NCBI GenBank assembly: GCA_004557125.1
Contig: SFET01000015.1
Location: forward strand, 1-64,000
Direction of reading: 5' to 3'
Length of the DNA: 64,000 bases
Origin: Clostridiales bacterium
GTDB lineage: Bacteria; Bacillota; Clostridia; Christensenellales; Aristaeellaceae
Shown: positions 18,222 through 26,847 of the stretch, in pieces
Position numbering within the stretch: the stretch's first letter is position 1
Layout of the letters: each line of letters opens with the position of its first letter
Program-made: the position numbers and the translations under genes
The notes under the pieces: model-generated
The model's input: the letters and a program-made list of their open reading frames with translations, nothing else
Databases searched by the model: none
What the model was told of the DNA's origin: nothing

Positions 18222-19175
18222 CTAAAAGTCCGGCAGCGTGCGCACCTCGGGCCGGCGCAGCGTCAGCAGCCACACCTCGCTGGTGGTGCCCAGCCGCAGC
18301 ATCGTGCCGCCGCAGCCCAGGCCCTGGCTCACCAGCATCGGCAGATCGCCCGCGTAGAACCAGCCGCTCAGACAGCGCGCCTCGGCTTCAGGTAGGGTGT
18401 AGAGCGTGCGGCCGAAGGCGAGAATCTGCCCGCCCAGCGTGTGCCCCGAGAGCACCAGATCCGCCCAGGCGCCGCCTTCGCGGGCCTCAGCCACCCGAAT
18501 GCCGATGTAGGCCGATGGATTGTGCGCCAGCGCAAGAACGCACTCGTCGCCGCTGAAGTAGCGGCCGATCTCCCCGTAGGGCGTGCGGCCTTCGGACACG
18601 TCGCTCAATCCGGCCAGCACCAGCTGCGCGCCATCCTTCAGGACGGTGGCGCAGTCATCGTCCAGCAGCATCACGCCGCCCGCAGACATGGCCGCGCGCA
18701 GACCGCTCAGCACGCTGTCTTGTTCGCCGGCGACGGCGTACTTGCCCAGCGGCGCGGAAAAGCGGTTCAGTCCGCGCAGAAAGTCCAGCGCCGCCGCGCG
18801 GGCCTGCTCGTCCGCCTCCGCCTGACCGTCCAGCAGCTTTCCGGCGCAGTAATCGCCGCCCAGCAGCAGCAGATCCGGCTCCAGGGCCGCGAGCTTGTCC
18901 ATCAGGCGCTGCGTGCGTCGGGCGTCGCGGGCGCTGCGGATGTTCAAATCGGAGATGAACAGCGCTGTGGTGCCGTCCAGCGCAGCGGGCAGATCCTGCA
19001 GGTAGACCACGGCGCTGCGCACGTGTGTGATGCGCGCCTGCAGGGCCATCCAGCCGAACAGACCGCCCACCAGTGCCAGGACAAGCAAAACCGCGGCCAG
19101 CGCGAAGCGCCTGCGACCGCAGCGGGGCTGCCGATTCAGTTTTTTTGCCGGTTTCTTCTTGATTCCCTGCTTCAT
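18222..19175 (-). CDS. Membrane-anchored metallophosphoesterase-fold protein with lost metal ligands
   Basis: 317 aa. It has a Lys/Arg-rich N-terminus and one membrane segment (about 25-47), then a calcineurin-like phosphoesterase fold of the YkuE/YaeI type. The family's ligand motifs are degraded: D-x-H is SDLN (D76, N78), GNHD/E is GEQD (150-153), and GHxHGG is GHTLGG (H245, L247). GGD (D108) and AHNP (H218) are kept. The protein may bind no metal pair or a different one, so a pseudo-enzyme or sensing role is possible. The second copy at 51298-52131 has all canonical residues. ATG 19175 follows AGGAGG, which abuts parS site 3. Confidence 0.8.
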   Translation of the reverse strand: MKQGIKKKPAKKLNRQPRCGRRRFALAAVLLVLALVGGLFGWMALQARITHVRSAVVYLQDLPAALDGTTALFISDLNIRSARDARRTQRLMDKLAALEPDLLLLGGDYCAGKLLDGQAEADEQARAAALDFLRGLNRFSAPLGKYAVAGEQDSVLSGLRAAMSAGGVMLLDDDCATVLKDGAQLVLAGLSDVSEGRTPYGEIGRYFSGDECVLALAHNPSAYIGIRVAEAREGGAWADLVLSGHTLGGQILAFGRTLYTLPEAEARCLSGWFYAGDLPMLVSQGLGCGGTMLRLGTTSEVWLLTLRRPEVRTLPDF

Positions 19176-19183
19176 GGGCCTCC

Positions 19184-19199
19184 TGTTTCACGTGAAACA
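19184..19199. promoter_or_regulatory. parS site 3
   Basis: Perfect palindrome TGTTTCACGTGAAACA directly upstream of the metallophosphoesterase ribosome-binding site, which shares its last bases (minus strand reads ...GAAACAGGAGGCCCATG). ParB loading here could influence that gene. Confidence 0.95.
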
Positions 19200-19282
19200 A
19201 TCGCGCCGGGAAAATATGATTGAAAAATGAACTCCCGCTGGCAATTGTCGGTTTTTCTTCCCGTTTTGTCACACTCTCAACG

Positions 19283-19311
19283 TTGAAACACAACGATACA
19301 TTTATTATAAT
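19283..19311 (+). promoter_or_regulatory. Promoter of the beta-propeller-like gene
   Basis: -35 TTGAAA (19283-19288), spacer 17, consensus -10 TATAAT (19306-19311). Confidence 0.8.
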
Positions 19312-19368
19312 AGGAATGGTATCGGTATACAAGGGATATTATACGAAATTCATGATTCGGAGGACTCC

Positions 19369-20469
19369 ATGGAGAAACGCCATTCCGGTAAGCGTCCATG
19401 GGCGATCGTGCTGCTGATTCTTGCAATTTCCTGTGCGCTGTCCTACGGCATTGCGATGTTTGGCAAAAACGTCCTCGCCGACACGTCCCTGGGACATTGC
19501 GAGATGCTCAGTCTGGCCAATATACAGGACCTTCAGGCGACGGCAACCGGCTTCGTCTACTACGACGGAAACACCGTGTCCGCCATCGATTCCGGCGGAA
19601 AGGTGGACTGGTCGTACATCCTCGGAGCAGGCGCAGGCTTTGAGGCCACCGATTACGGCGTGGCCGCCTGGGTGGACAACACCATCACGCTGATCGACGG
19701 AAAGAGCGGTTCCACAACCTACAACGGAACCATGTCGCAAAACGTGCTCGGCGCCCACATCGGCGACAAGTACACAGCCATACTGATCGGCGAGGAAGGC
19801 AACAGCACCATCGTTCTGATGGAAAACGGCGGCAAGCAGATCAATCAGATCGTTCTGGACAATGTGCTCGTGGTGAACTACGGCTTCTTCTCAGACGGAT
19901 CCCTGCTGTGGGTGATGGTCTGCGACACCAGCGGCACCGTGCCCACCTGTAATATACAGACCTATCGGCCCGGCAAGGAGATTGTGGGTTCCATCAGCGA
20001 TACGGAACAGCTGGCCTACGCGGTGATGTTCCAATCCTCGAAGGTGTGCGTCGTGGGCGACGTGTATTATAAGGTGTACGATTACGCCGGCATGGAGGAT
20101 CCCTCCCAGCGCAAGCTGGTGTACGGCTGGTATCTCACCGATTCGGACACCTCCACGGGCGACCCGCTGATGGTCTTTGTCAACGACGCCCAATGCAAGG
20201 GAGAATCCGACATTCAGGACGTGCGCATTGTGAGAACGAACCTGGACAAGGTGGTGCGCTTCCCCTTCGGCTGCCGGCGCGTGCTGGCGGTTGGCAACAA
20301 CATCTATGGCTTTGCATCGGACGGGCATCTGATGATCATGCGCGCCGACGAAGCCTCTCCCCGCGCATATCAGTTGGAGATGAGCATCGACGAGGTGTAC
20401 GGCGTGACCCGGGATGGCGTGGCGGTGCTGCGCAGCGGCGGCGTCATCTGCCTGGTCGATCTGGATTGA
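19369..20469 (+). CDS. Membrane-anchored extracytoplasmic protein, possible beta-propeller (DUF5711-like)
   Basis: 366 aa. There is one membrane segment (about residues 11-29), then an extracytoplasmic domain with repeated short beta-rich units (FVYYDGNTVSAID, AAWVDNTITLIDGKSG, VCVVGDVYYKVYD, NIYGFASDGHLMIM, VAVLRSGGVICLVD), which suggests a WD40/PQQ-like propeller. I recall similar clostridial proteins under DUF5711, but the assignment is tentative. It is immediately upstream of cvpA and ftsK on the same strand, so a cell-envelope or division-linked role is plausible. Confidence 0.65.
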   Translation: MEKRHSGKRPWAIVLLILAISCALSYGIAMFGKNVLADTSLGHCEMLSLANIQDLQATATGFVYYDGNTVSAIDSGGKVDWSYILGAGAGFEATDYGVAAWVDNTITLIDGKSGSTTYNGTMSQNVLGAHIGDKYTAILIGEEGNSTIVLMENGGKQINQIVLDNVLVVNYGFFSDGSLLWVMVCDTSGTVPTCNIQTYRPGKEIVGSISDTEQLAYAVMFQSSKVCVVGDVYYKVYDYAGMEDPSQRKLVYGWYLTDSDTSTGDPLMVFVNDAQCKGESDIQDVRIVRTNLDKVVRFPFGCRRVLAVGNNIYGFASDGHLMIMRADEASPRAYQLEMSIDEVYGVTRDGVAVLRSGGVICLVDLD

Positions 20470-20541
20470 TTCCCGGAGCATAAAGATCAGCAAATCGGGG
20501 AATTCTGGAAATCAAGATCATCGTCAGGAGGCAATGGGAAT

Positions 20542-21270
20542 ATGAATATAGTTGACATTCTGATCCTTGCAGTGCTCGCATACGGTCTGTTATCGGGCAT
20601 GCACAAGGGCTTCATCGCGTCGGGTCTTTCGGTCGCCGGCTTTGTCGGGTCCTGGTTCGGCGCGCAGATGGTGTACGAGCGCATCGCCAATCTGGCGCTG
20701 TCCAACACCACGCTGATGGCGGTGCTGAGCCAGTATCTGGAGCCGGAATCCTTCTTTGCCAGCAAGGCCCAGGCGGCCATGACGGTTTCGGAGGTGGTCT
20801 CCGGCGGCGAGGCGGCCATTCAGCAGGCCGTCGCCACGGTGAGCGAGAAGATCAGCATCGTTGCAAAGGCCTTTGAAGCGAACATCCGCAACCAGGCCTT
20901 CTCCAATCTGAACATCACCACGCTTTCGGATTATCTGGATCAGACGATCTGGCAGTCGGTGTTCAACGTGCTGGCCTTCCTGGTGGCCTTCGTGCTGATC
21001 TATGTGGTGGTCATGCTGGTGATCAACCTGCTGGACCACGTGATCCGCTTCCCGGTGTTCCGCATGTTCGACTGGCTGCTGGGTGGCCTCTGCGGTCTGG
21101 CGCGCTCGCTGGCGGTGGCGGTGCTGCTGCTGTGCATCATCCCGCCGGTGGTCTCCCTCTTCGCCCCGGCACAGATGACGGAGCTGCTGGCCACATCCAC
21201 GCTGTACAGCTTCGTGACACAGATGGACTATCTGAACGTCGCCGGTCTGATCGGGAGACTGATGGGCTAA
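20542..21270 (+). CDS. CvpA family membrane protein
   Basis: 242 aa. The sequence starts MNIVDILILAVLAYGLLSGMHKGFI, the hallmark of CvpA (PF02674). It has four hydrophobic segments: two at the N-terminus, two around residues 145-165 and 180-205. The middle (about 65-125) is a soluble insert rich in Ala, Glu and Gln, likely helical. CvpA proteins are linked to envelope homeostasis, colicin V production and biofilm, with unclear biochemistry. AGGAGG precedes ATG 20542. A terminator follows the gene. Confidence 0.88.
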   Translation: MNIVDILILAVLAYGLLSGMHKGFIASGLSVAGFVGSWFGAQMVYERIANLALSNTTLMAVLSQYLEPESFFASKAQAAMTVSEVVSGGEAAIQQAVATVSEKISIVAKAFEANIRNQAFSNLNITTLSDYLDQTIWQSVFNVLAFLVAFVLIYVVVMLVINLLDHVIRFPVFRMFDWLLGGLCGLARSLAVAVLLLCIIPPVVSLFAPAQMTELLATSTLYSFVTQMDYLNVAGLIGRLMG

Positions 21271-21308
21271 TGAACGCGCGCGGCGGCGCTTTCCGACCGC
21301 CATACAAG

Positions 21309-21333
21309 AGAGCCGCATGCCGCGGCTCTTTTT
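21309..21333 (+). terminator. Intrinsic terminator after cvpA
   Basis: 8-bp stem AGAGCCGC (21309-21316)/GCGGCTCT (21322-21329), 5-nt loop, followed by TTTT. Confidence 0.88.
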
Positions 21334-21403
21334 GCTCCCGCTTTCCGCGGAAACAGAATGAAATCTGAATGGAAACGACTCCATCAAAACCATTGGAGGA
21401 AGC

Positions 21404-24184
21404 ATGGCAAATCAAAACAAACAGAGCGTATATGAGGATCGGCCGGAGGGCGTCGGCGCGCCGGGGAAAATCATCGGTGCGGTGGCCTGCTTCGGCATTG
21501 CGCTGCTGCTGGGTTACATCAGCCTCGTCGCGCCCACTGCGGGCACGGCGATGGGCGCCATTCGCGATGTGCTGCGGGGCGCCGGCGGCAGCGTCAGCGT
21601 GCTGATCTCCCTGTTCTTCGTGTGGGTCGGCGTGCTGCTGGTGTTCTCCGCGCGCAACCGCCGCGTCCGCATCGTCAACATCATCACCAATGTGCTGCTG
21701 TTCCTGTGCGCCTTCGCCGCGGTGCAGCTCTTCTCCGCCGTGCAGGTCTTCGGCCGCATGAGCATCACCAGCTTCGCCAACTTCGTCAGCAAGTCCTACC
21801 AGTACGGCAAGGGCGGCGGCGCGATCGGCGCGCTGCTGGCCTACCCCCTCTACACCTACCTGGGCAAGTGGGGCGGACTCATCGCCCTGCTGCTCGTCGC
21901 CCTGCTGTGCCTGTTGATCAACGGCCGCGCCCAGCGCTTCTACCGTTGGACCCAGCGCCGCGCCGAGGAGGGCCAGCATTACATGGAACAGCGCCGGAAT
22001 GTGAAGAATGTAGAACGTATGTTCGAATACGACGAGTTTGACAATCCGGAGCCCGCGCCGCGCCCCGCACAGCCGGAGCGCCGCAGCGAGCGCAGCAGCG
22101 TGCAGTGCCCGGTGCAGCCGCGTCCGCAGGCCAAGCCCACGCGGAAGGTGTCGGATCCGGAGCGGGATTACATGGTGATCGACGGCCAGAAGCCGGAGAG
22201 TGCGAGCGTCCGGCGCGGCAGTCCGGCAGATTCGGAGCCTGCCAGGTCCGGCCGAAGCGCCGCCGCAGCGGAGACGGAGTCTGCGCGGCCGAAGCGCAGC
22301 AGCGCGCCGAAGAAGAAGCTGTACAAGGAGAACATCGATCCGGAGGCGGCCCCGGCGAACCCCATGGAGAACCAGCCCTCGGACATCGAAATTCCCAAGC
22401 CGCTGCGCAAGCTGCGCCAGAATCCCTCGCGGCCCAAGGCGGAACCGGCCGCATCGGAGGAGGCGAAGGCGGCCGACGTCCCCGACACCGACGTGCCGGA
22501 CTTCTTCACCGTAAAGCCGGAAGAGGATAAGCCGGAGGAATTCAAGCCGCGCAACTATGCCTCGCCCAAAGTGAAGCCCAAGCGCGTGGTGGAGGGCGTG
22601 CAGCCGCTGACGATTGACGACATCGTTCCGGAGCAGGAGCCGGAGGAGGACGACGAAGCGCCCTTCGATGTGCCCCACACCACAATCAAGCCGCCGAAGT
22701 TCCGCCGCGCGCCCGCACCGGAGCCGGAGGAGGAGGAAGAGATCTACGCCTACCCACCCATCGACCTGCTGGAGCAGGGGGATCAGCAGAAGGTGACCCA
22801 GGCCCACAAGGAGGCCGACATGGAGAAGGCGGACATGCTGATCGAGACGCTGAACTCCTTCGGCATCGACACCCGGCTGGTGGGCATCGCCCACGGCCCT
22901 GCGGTCACGCGCTTCGAGCTGCAGCCCGCGCCGGGCGTGAAGGTGAGCCGCATCACGGCGCTGGCGGACGACATCGCCATGCGCCTGGCGGCCATGTCCG
23001 TACGCATCGAGGCCCCGATCCCGGGCAAGGCCGCGGTGGGCGTGGAGATTCCCAACGACAAGGTGGAGACGGTACGCCTGCGCGACGTGTTGGAGTGCGC
23101 CGAGGCGCGCCGGCATCCCTCGAAGATCGCGGTTGGCCTGGGCAAGGACAACTCCGGGAGATACATCGTGGCGGACATCGCGAAGATGCCCCACGTGCTG
23201 ATCGCCGGTCAGACCGGCTCGGGCAAGTCGGTGTGCATCAACTCCATCATCACCTCCATCCTCTACCGCGCCACGCCGGAGGAGGTGCGCATGATCCTGA
23301 TCGACCCCAAGGTGGTGGAGCTGTCCATCTACAACGACATCCCCCACCTGATCGCCCCGGTGGTCACCGACCCCAAGAAGGCGTCCTCGGCGCTGGACTG
23401 GGCGGTGGCGGAGATGGGCATGCGCTACAAGAAGTTCGCCGAGCGCGACGTGCGCGACATCAAAGGCTACAACAAGAAGCTGCAGCCCGGCGAGAAGATC
23501 ATGCCGCAGATGGTGATCGTCATTGACGAGCTGGCCGACCTGATGATGGTCTGCCCCGGCGAGGTGGAGGACAGCATCTGCCGCCTGGCCCAGCTGGCGC
23601 GCGCGGCGGGCATGCACCTGGTCATCGCCACCCAGCGCCCGTCGGTGAACGTCATCACCGGCATCATCAAGGCCAACATTCCCACCCGCATCGCCTTCTC
23701 GGTGGCGTCCCAGGTGGACAGCCGCACCATGATCGACCACGGCGGCGCGGAGAAGCTGCTGGGCAACGGCGACATGCTCTTCGTGCCCTCCGGCATCAAC
23801 AAGCCGCTGCGCGTGCAGGGCGCGTGGGTCAGCGACGAGGAGGTGCACGCCGTAGTGTCCTACATCAAGGACCGCAGCGAGACCACCTACGACGAGGACG
23901 TAGTGGAGAAGATCGAGAACTCCGTCCGCAGCGACGCCGAGCGCGAGGAAGTGGCCGAGGAGTACGACGCGCGCCTGGCCGAGGCCGTGGAGATCGTCGT
24001 CGAAGCCGGTCAGGCCTCCACCTCCATGCTCCAGCGACGCATGCGCGTGGGCTACGCCCGCGCCGGACGGCTCATCGATGAAATGGAAAAGCGCGGCATC
24101 ATCTCCGAGGCCGACGGCTCCAAGCCCCGCAACGTGCTCATCTCCCGCGAGGAGTTCCTTGCGATGTTCGAGGACGAGGAGTGA
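21404..24184 (+). CDS. FtsK/SpoIIIE DNA translocase
   Basis: 926 aa. There are four membrane segments within residues 1-170, then a long charged low-complexity linker (about 180-440) rich in Glu, Pro, Arg and Lys. The motor domain has Walker A AGQTGSGKSVCIN (near 605), Walker B VIVIDELADLMM, RLAQLARAAGMHLVIATQRPSVNVITG, and a C-terminal gamma winged-helix domain (EIVVEAGQASTSMLQRRMRVGYARAGRLIDEMEKRGI) that reads KOPS/SRS-type orientation sequences. It clears the chromosome from the division septum or into the forespore. Whether this is the vegetative or the sporulation type cannot be told. Confidence 0.95.
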   Translation: MANQNKQSVYEDRPEGVGAPGKIIGAVACFGIALLLGYISLVAPTAGTAMGAIRDVLRGAGGSVSVLISLFFVWVGVLLVFSARNRRVRIVNIITNVLLFLCAFAAVQLFSAVQVFGRMSITSFANFVSKSYQYGKGGGAIGALLAYPLYTYLGKWGGLIALLLVALLCLLINGRAQRFYRWTQRRAEEGQHYMEQRRNVKNVERMFEYDEFDNPEPAPRPAQPERRSERSSVQCPVQPRPQAKPTRKVSDPERDYMVIDGQKPESASVRRGSPADSEPARSGRSAAAAETESARPKRSSAPKKKLYKENIDPEAAPANPMENQPSDIEIPKPLRKLRQNPSRPKAEPAASEEAKAADVPDTDVPDFFTVKPEEDKPEEFKPRNYASPKVKPKRVVEGVQPLTIDDIVPEQEPEEDDEAPFDVPHTTIKPPKFRRAPAPEPEEEEEIYAYPPIDLLEQGDQQKVTQAHKEADMEKADMLIETLNSFGIDTRLVGIAHGPAVTRFELQPAPGVKVSRITALADDIAMRLAAMSVRIEAPIPGKAAVGVEIPNDKVETVRLRDVLECAEARRHPSKIAVGLGKDNSGRYIVADIAKMPHVLIAGQTGSGKSVCINSIITSILYRATPEEVRMILIDPKVVELSIYNDIPHLIAPVVTDPKKASSALDWAVAEMGMRYKKFAERDVRDIKGYNKKLQPGEKIMPQMVIVIDELADLMMVCPGEVEDSICRLAQLARAAGMHLVIATQRPSVNVITGIIKANIPTRIAFSVASQVDSRTMIDHGGAEKLLGNGDMLFVPSGINKPLRVQGAWVSDEEVHAVVSYIKDRSETTYDEDVVEKIENSVRSDAEREEVAEEYDARLAEAVEIVVEAGQASTSMLQRRMRVGYARAGRLIDEMEKRGIISEADGSKPRNVLISREEFLAMFEDEE

Positions 24185-24277
24185 CGCTAAGGGGACGCTG
24201 TCCCCTTAGAACCCCTGCTCAAGGGTCATTGACCCTTAAGAATCCCAATATAGGGCGCACAATGTGCGCCCTGGAAT
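24184..24277. repeat. Family A three-hairpin repeat, single module (after ftsK)
   Basis: Hairpins TAAGGGGAC/GTCCCCTTA, CAAGGGTCA/TGACCCTTA and AGGGCGCACA/TGTGCGCCCT in the order of the module consensus, beginning at the ftsK stop codon. It is a close reverse complement of the copy at 33041-33150. It is probably also the transcript end of ftsK. The rest of the gap to 24559 holds a family C palindrome (24356-24378) and otherwise AT-richer sequence with nothing recognised. Confidence 0.82.
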
Positions 24278-24355
24278 TTTTAACAATATGACAAGCTGTA
24301 CTTCCTTGTGGAAACCCCGCCGCGTCTCCCCAGGTTCTCTTGTACAAATCCCGTA

Positions 24356-24378
24356 GGGCGGAATGCCCTCATCTCGCC
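24356..24378. repeat. Family C palindrome (CGTAGGGCGG-ATGCCCTCAT-CCGCC type)
   Basis: GTAGGGCGGAATGCCCTCAT followed by CTCGCC is an imperfect copy of the short palindrome also found at 13980-14001 and 32913-32934. Confidence 0.65.
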
Positions 24379-24559
24379 GCGTCTCACCAGGCCCTCTTGT
24401 GCGAAGGGATTCAAAATGCGCACGATTGTCCGCCGAAACATATGTCAAATTGAATTTTCCTGGTCACATCTTTCCTTTCTAAATAATAGGTTTACACTTC
24501 CATGCTAAAATGGATGCGTTGACAGAAAAAACAGTCATGATCTGGAAGGAATTGGCAAT

Positions 24560-25885
24560 ATGAACAACAGCACCCGCCCCACCGTGGGCATGGTTTCCCT
24601 GGGCTGCGCGAAGAATCTGGTGGATTCGGAAAACATGCTGGGCATGCTGCGCGACCGGGGCTACGAGATCGTAAGCGACCCCTCTCAGGCGGAGATCATC
24701 TTCGTCAACACCTGCGGCTTCATCGAGTCGGCCAAGCAGGAGTCCATCGACGCGATCTTTGAGATGGCGGAGTACAAAAAGACCGGCAGGCTGAAGAAGC
24801 TGTTCGTCACAGGCTGTCTGGCACAGCGCTACGCCGATGCGCTGGCCTCGGAGATGCCGGAGGTGGACGGCTTCATGGGCGTGGCGGACTACGCGCGGCT
24901 CTACGACATGCTGGACGAGGCCATGGCCGGCAAGCGCCCGATCTACATGAACGACGGCGAGCGCTTCTTCAACAGCGGCCGCGTGCTGACCACCGCGCCC
25001 TACTCGGCCTACGTGAAGATTTCGGACGGCTGCAACAACCGCTGCACCTACTGCGCGATTCCGCTGATCCGCGGCAACTACGCCTCCCGGCCCTTCGACG
25101 ACATCGTTGCCGAGTGCCGCCGCCTGGCGGGCGAGGGCGTGACGGAGATCACGCTGATTGCCCAGGACACCAGCCGCTACGGCTGCGACTTCGGAGATAA
25201 GCACTTCATGCTGCCGGAGCTGCTGCATGCGGTGAGCGAGATCGAGGGCGTGCACTGGGTGCGCGTGCTCTACTGCTACCCGGACAGCACCGAGGACCGG
25301 CTGCTGGACGAGATCGCGAACAATCCGAAGGTCGCGCCCTATCTGGATCTGCCGCTGCAGCACATCAACGACCCCATTCTGAAGGCGATGAACCGCCGCG
25401 GAAGCTCCGACTGGATCAAGAGCCGCATCGCGGAGTGCAAGAAGCGGGGACTGACGCTGCGCACGACGATGATCGTGGGCTTCCCCGGCGAAACCGACGA
25501 GCAGTTCGAGGAGCTTTTGCAGTTCGTGAAGGACGCGCGCTTTGACCGCCTGGGCGCGTTCACCTACTCCCCCGAGGAGGGCACGAAGGCCGCGGTCATG
25601 CCAAACCAGATCGACGAGGACGTAAAAATCGAGCGTCTGGATCAGCTGATGATGCTGCAGCAGGCGATCTCCATGGAGCTGCTGGAGCAGCGCATCGGCG
25701 AAACCTGCGAGGTGCTGGTGGAGGGCCGCGACGAGGACGGCTGGTACGGGCGCTCCATCCGTGAGGCCCCGGAATCCGACGGCTGCATCCACCTGATCAC
25801 CGAGCGTGAACTGATCCCCGGCAGCTACATCCAGGCGCGCATCACCGGCGCGGACGCCTACGATCTCACCGCCGAGGTGCTGTAA
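24560..25885 (+). CDS. rimO: Ribosomal protein S12 methylthiotransferase RimO
   Basis: 441 aa, family length. The N-terminal UPF0004 domain has the three cluster cysteines (SLGCAKN, NTCGFIE, TGCLAQRY). Radical SAM motif CNNRCTYCAIPLIRG (CX3CX2C) is near residue 158. A C-terminal TRAM domain ends the protein (EVLVEGRDEDGWYGRSIREAPESDG). It adds a methylthio group to a conserved aspartate of S12. The PLIRG variant after the third cysteine separates RimO from MiaB. It is followed 19 bases later by pgsA. Confidence 0.95.
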   Translation: MNNSTRPTVGMVSLGCAKNLVDSENMLGMLRDRGYEIVSDPSQAEIIFVNTCGFIESAKQESIDAIFEMAEYKKTGRLKKLFVTGCLAQRYADALASEMPEVDGFMGVADYARLYDMLDEAMAGKRPIYMNDGERFFNSGRVLTTAPYSAYVKISDGCNNRCTYCAIPLIRGNYASRPFDDIVAECRRLAGEGVTEITLIAQDTSRYGCDFGDKHFMLPELLHAVSEIEGVHWVRVLYCYPDSTEDRLLDEIANNPKVAPYLDLPLQHINDPILKAMNRRGSSDWIKSRIAECKKRGLTLRTTMIVGFPGETDEQFEELLQFVKDARFDRLGAFTYSPEEGTKAAVMPNQIDEDVKIERLDQLMMLQQAISMELLEQRIGETCEVLVEGRDEDGWYGRSIREAPESDGCIHLITERELIPGSYIQARITGADAYDLTAEVL

Positions 25886-25904
25886 ATTCAAAGGAGGATT
25901 GATT

Positions 25905-26459
25905 ATGAATCTGCCCAACAAACTGACGATGCTGCGCATCCTCATGATTCCTCTGTTCGTCATCTTTGCGCTGATCCAGCAGCCCTGGGCGCAGTACGTG
26001 GCGCTGCTGATCTACATTCTGGCCTGCTTCACCGACACGCTGGACGGCAAGATCGCCCGCGCGCGCCATCTGGTAACGGACTTCGGCAAGTTTGCCGATC
26101 CCATCGCCGACAAGCTGCTGGTGATGTCGGCGCTGGTGGTGCTGGTGGAGTCCGGCCGCATGCCCTCCTGGGTGTGCATCGTGATGCTGGCCCGGGAATT
26201 CATCATCTCCGGCTTCCGCCTGGTGGCGGCCGGCGGCGGCAAGGTGATCGCCGCGGGCAAGCTGGGCAAGCTCAAGACCGTGTTCCAGATGTCCTCCACC
26301 GTGGCGCTGATGCTGCTGGTGCCCGTGGCGGGCGCGCCCCTGCTGGGCCACTTCGGCGTGGTGCTGGCCAACGTGCTGATGTACATCGCCGTGGCGCTCA
26401 CCATCGTCAGCGGCGCGGAGTACATCGTCAAGAACTTCGATTGCATCTCGGACATGTAA
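25905..26459 (+). CDS. pgsA: CDP-diacylglycerol--glycerol-3-phosphate 3-phosphatidyltransferase
   Basis: 184 aa. ATG 25905 sits seven bases after AAGGAGG; the upstream TTG at 25899 overlaps that site and is rejected. The CDP-alcohol phosphotransferase signature is intact: DTLDGKIAR, eight residues, GKFADPIAD. The protein has about five to six membrane segments. It makes phosphatidylglycerol phosphate. The rimO-pgsA pairing is common in Clostridia. Family B hairpins follow. Confidence 0.94.
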   Translation: MNLPNKLTMLRILMIPLFVIFALIQQPWAQYVALLIYILACFTDTLDGKIARARHLVTDFGKFADPIADKLLVMSALVVLVESGRMPSWVCIVMLAREFIISGFRLVAAGGGKVIAAGKLGKLKTVFQMSSTVALMLLVPVAGAPLLGHFGVVLANVLMYIAVALTIVSGAEYIVKNFDCISDM

Positions 26460-26503
26460 AACGCAGTGCGTTTTATCCCACATAGCTATCGCTGTTTGAA
26501 TTG

Positions 26504-26809
26504 AACGAATCCCTGCCCCGCGGCGAGGCGCCGCATCCACATACTGCCGTGTTTGATCGAACAAACCTCTGCCCCTACTGGTTCAAGGGGCAGAGGTTCT
26601 GTGTTTCGTTCCGCTTGAATTATCGCACGAATACACAAAATCCAGTCCGTCGGCTATGGACTGGATTTCTTCCGTATATTCTGAGTTTATTTCAATTCAA
26701 ACGTAAGATCTTCGCCCCATTCCTGCCAGGGCGAAGATCGGGTGCATACCTCGATATCAAACGGAAAAAAACACAGAAAATCGTCCCCATGATCTACGGG
26801 GACGATTTT
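26504..26809. repeat. Family B hairpin cluster (largest)
   Basis: There are four hairpins plus one half-copy (GAATCCCTGCCCC at 26508-26519): AACCTCTGCCCC (26564-26575)/GGGGCAGAGGTT (26587-26598); AAATCCAGTCC (26638-26648)/GGACTGGATTT (26658-26668); GATCTTCGCCC (26707-26717)/GGGCGAAGATC (26729-26739); AAAATCGTCCCC (26777-26788)/GGGGACGATTTT (26798-26809), loop ATGATCTAC. Four different stem sequences each remain self-complementary. It is flanked by CACATACTGCCGTGTT-type sequences in both orientations (26540, 26821). It lies between convergent genes. Confidence 0.85.
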
Positions 26810-26847
26810 CATTCGATTGCAACACGGCAGTATGTGGCAGCAGTGCC

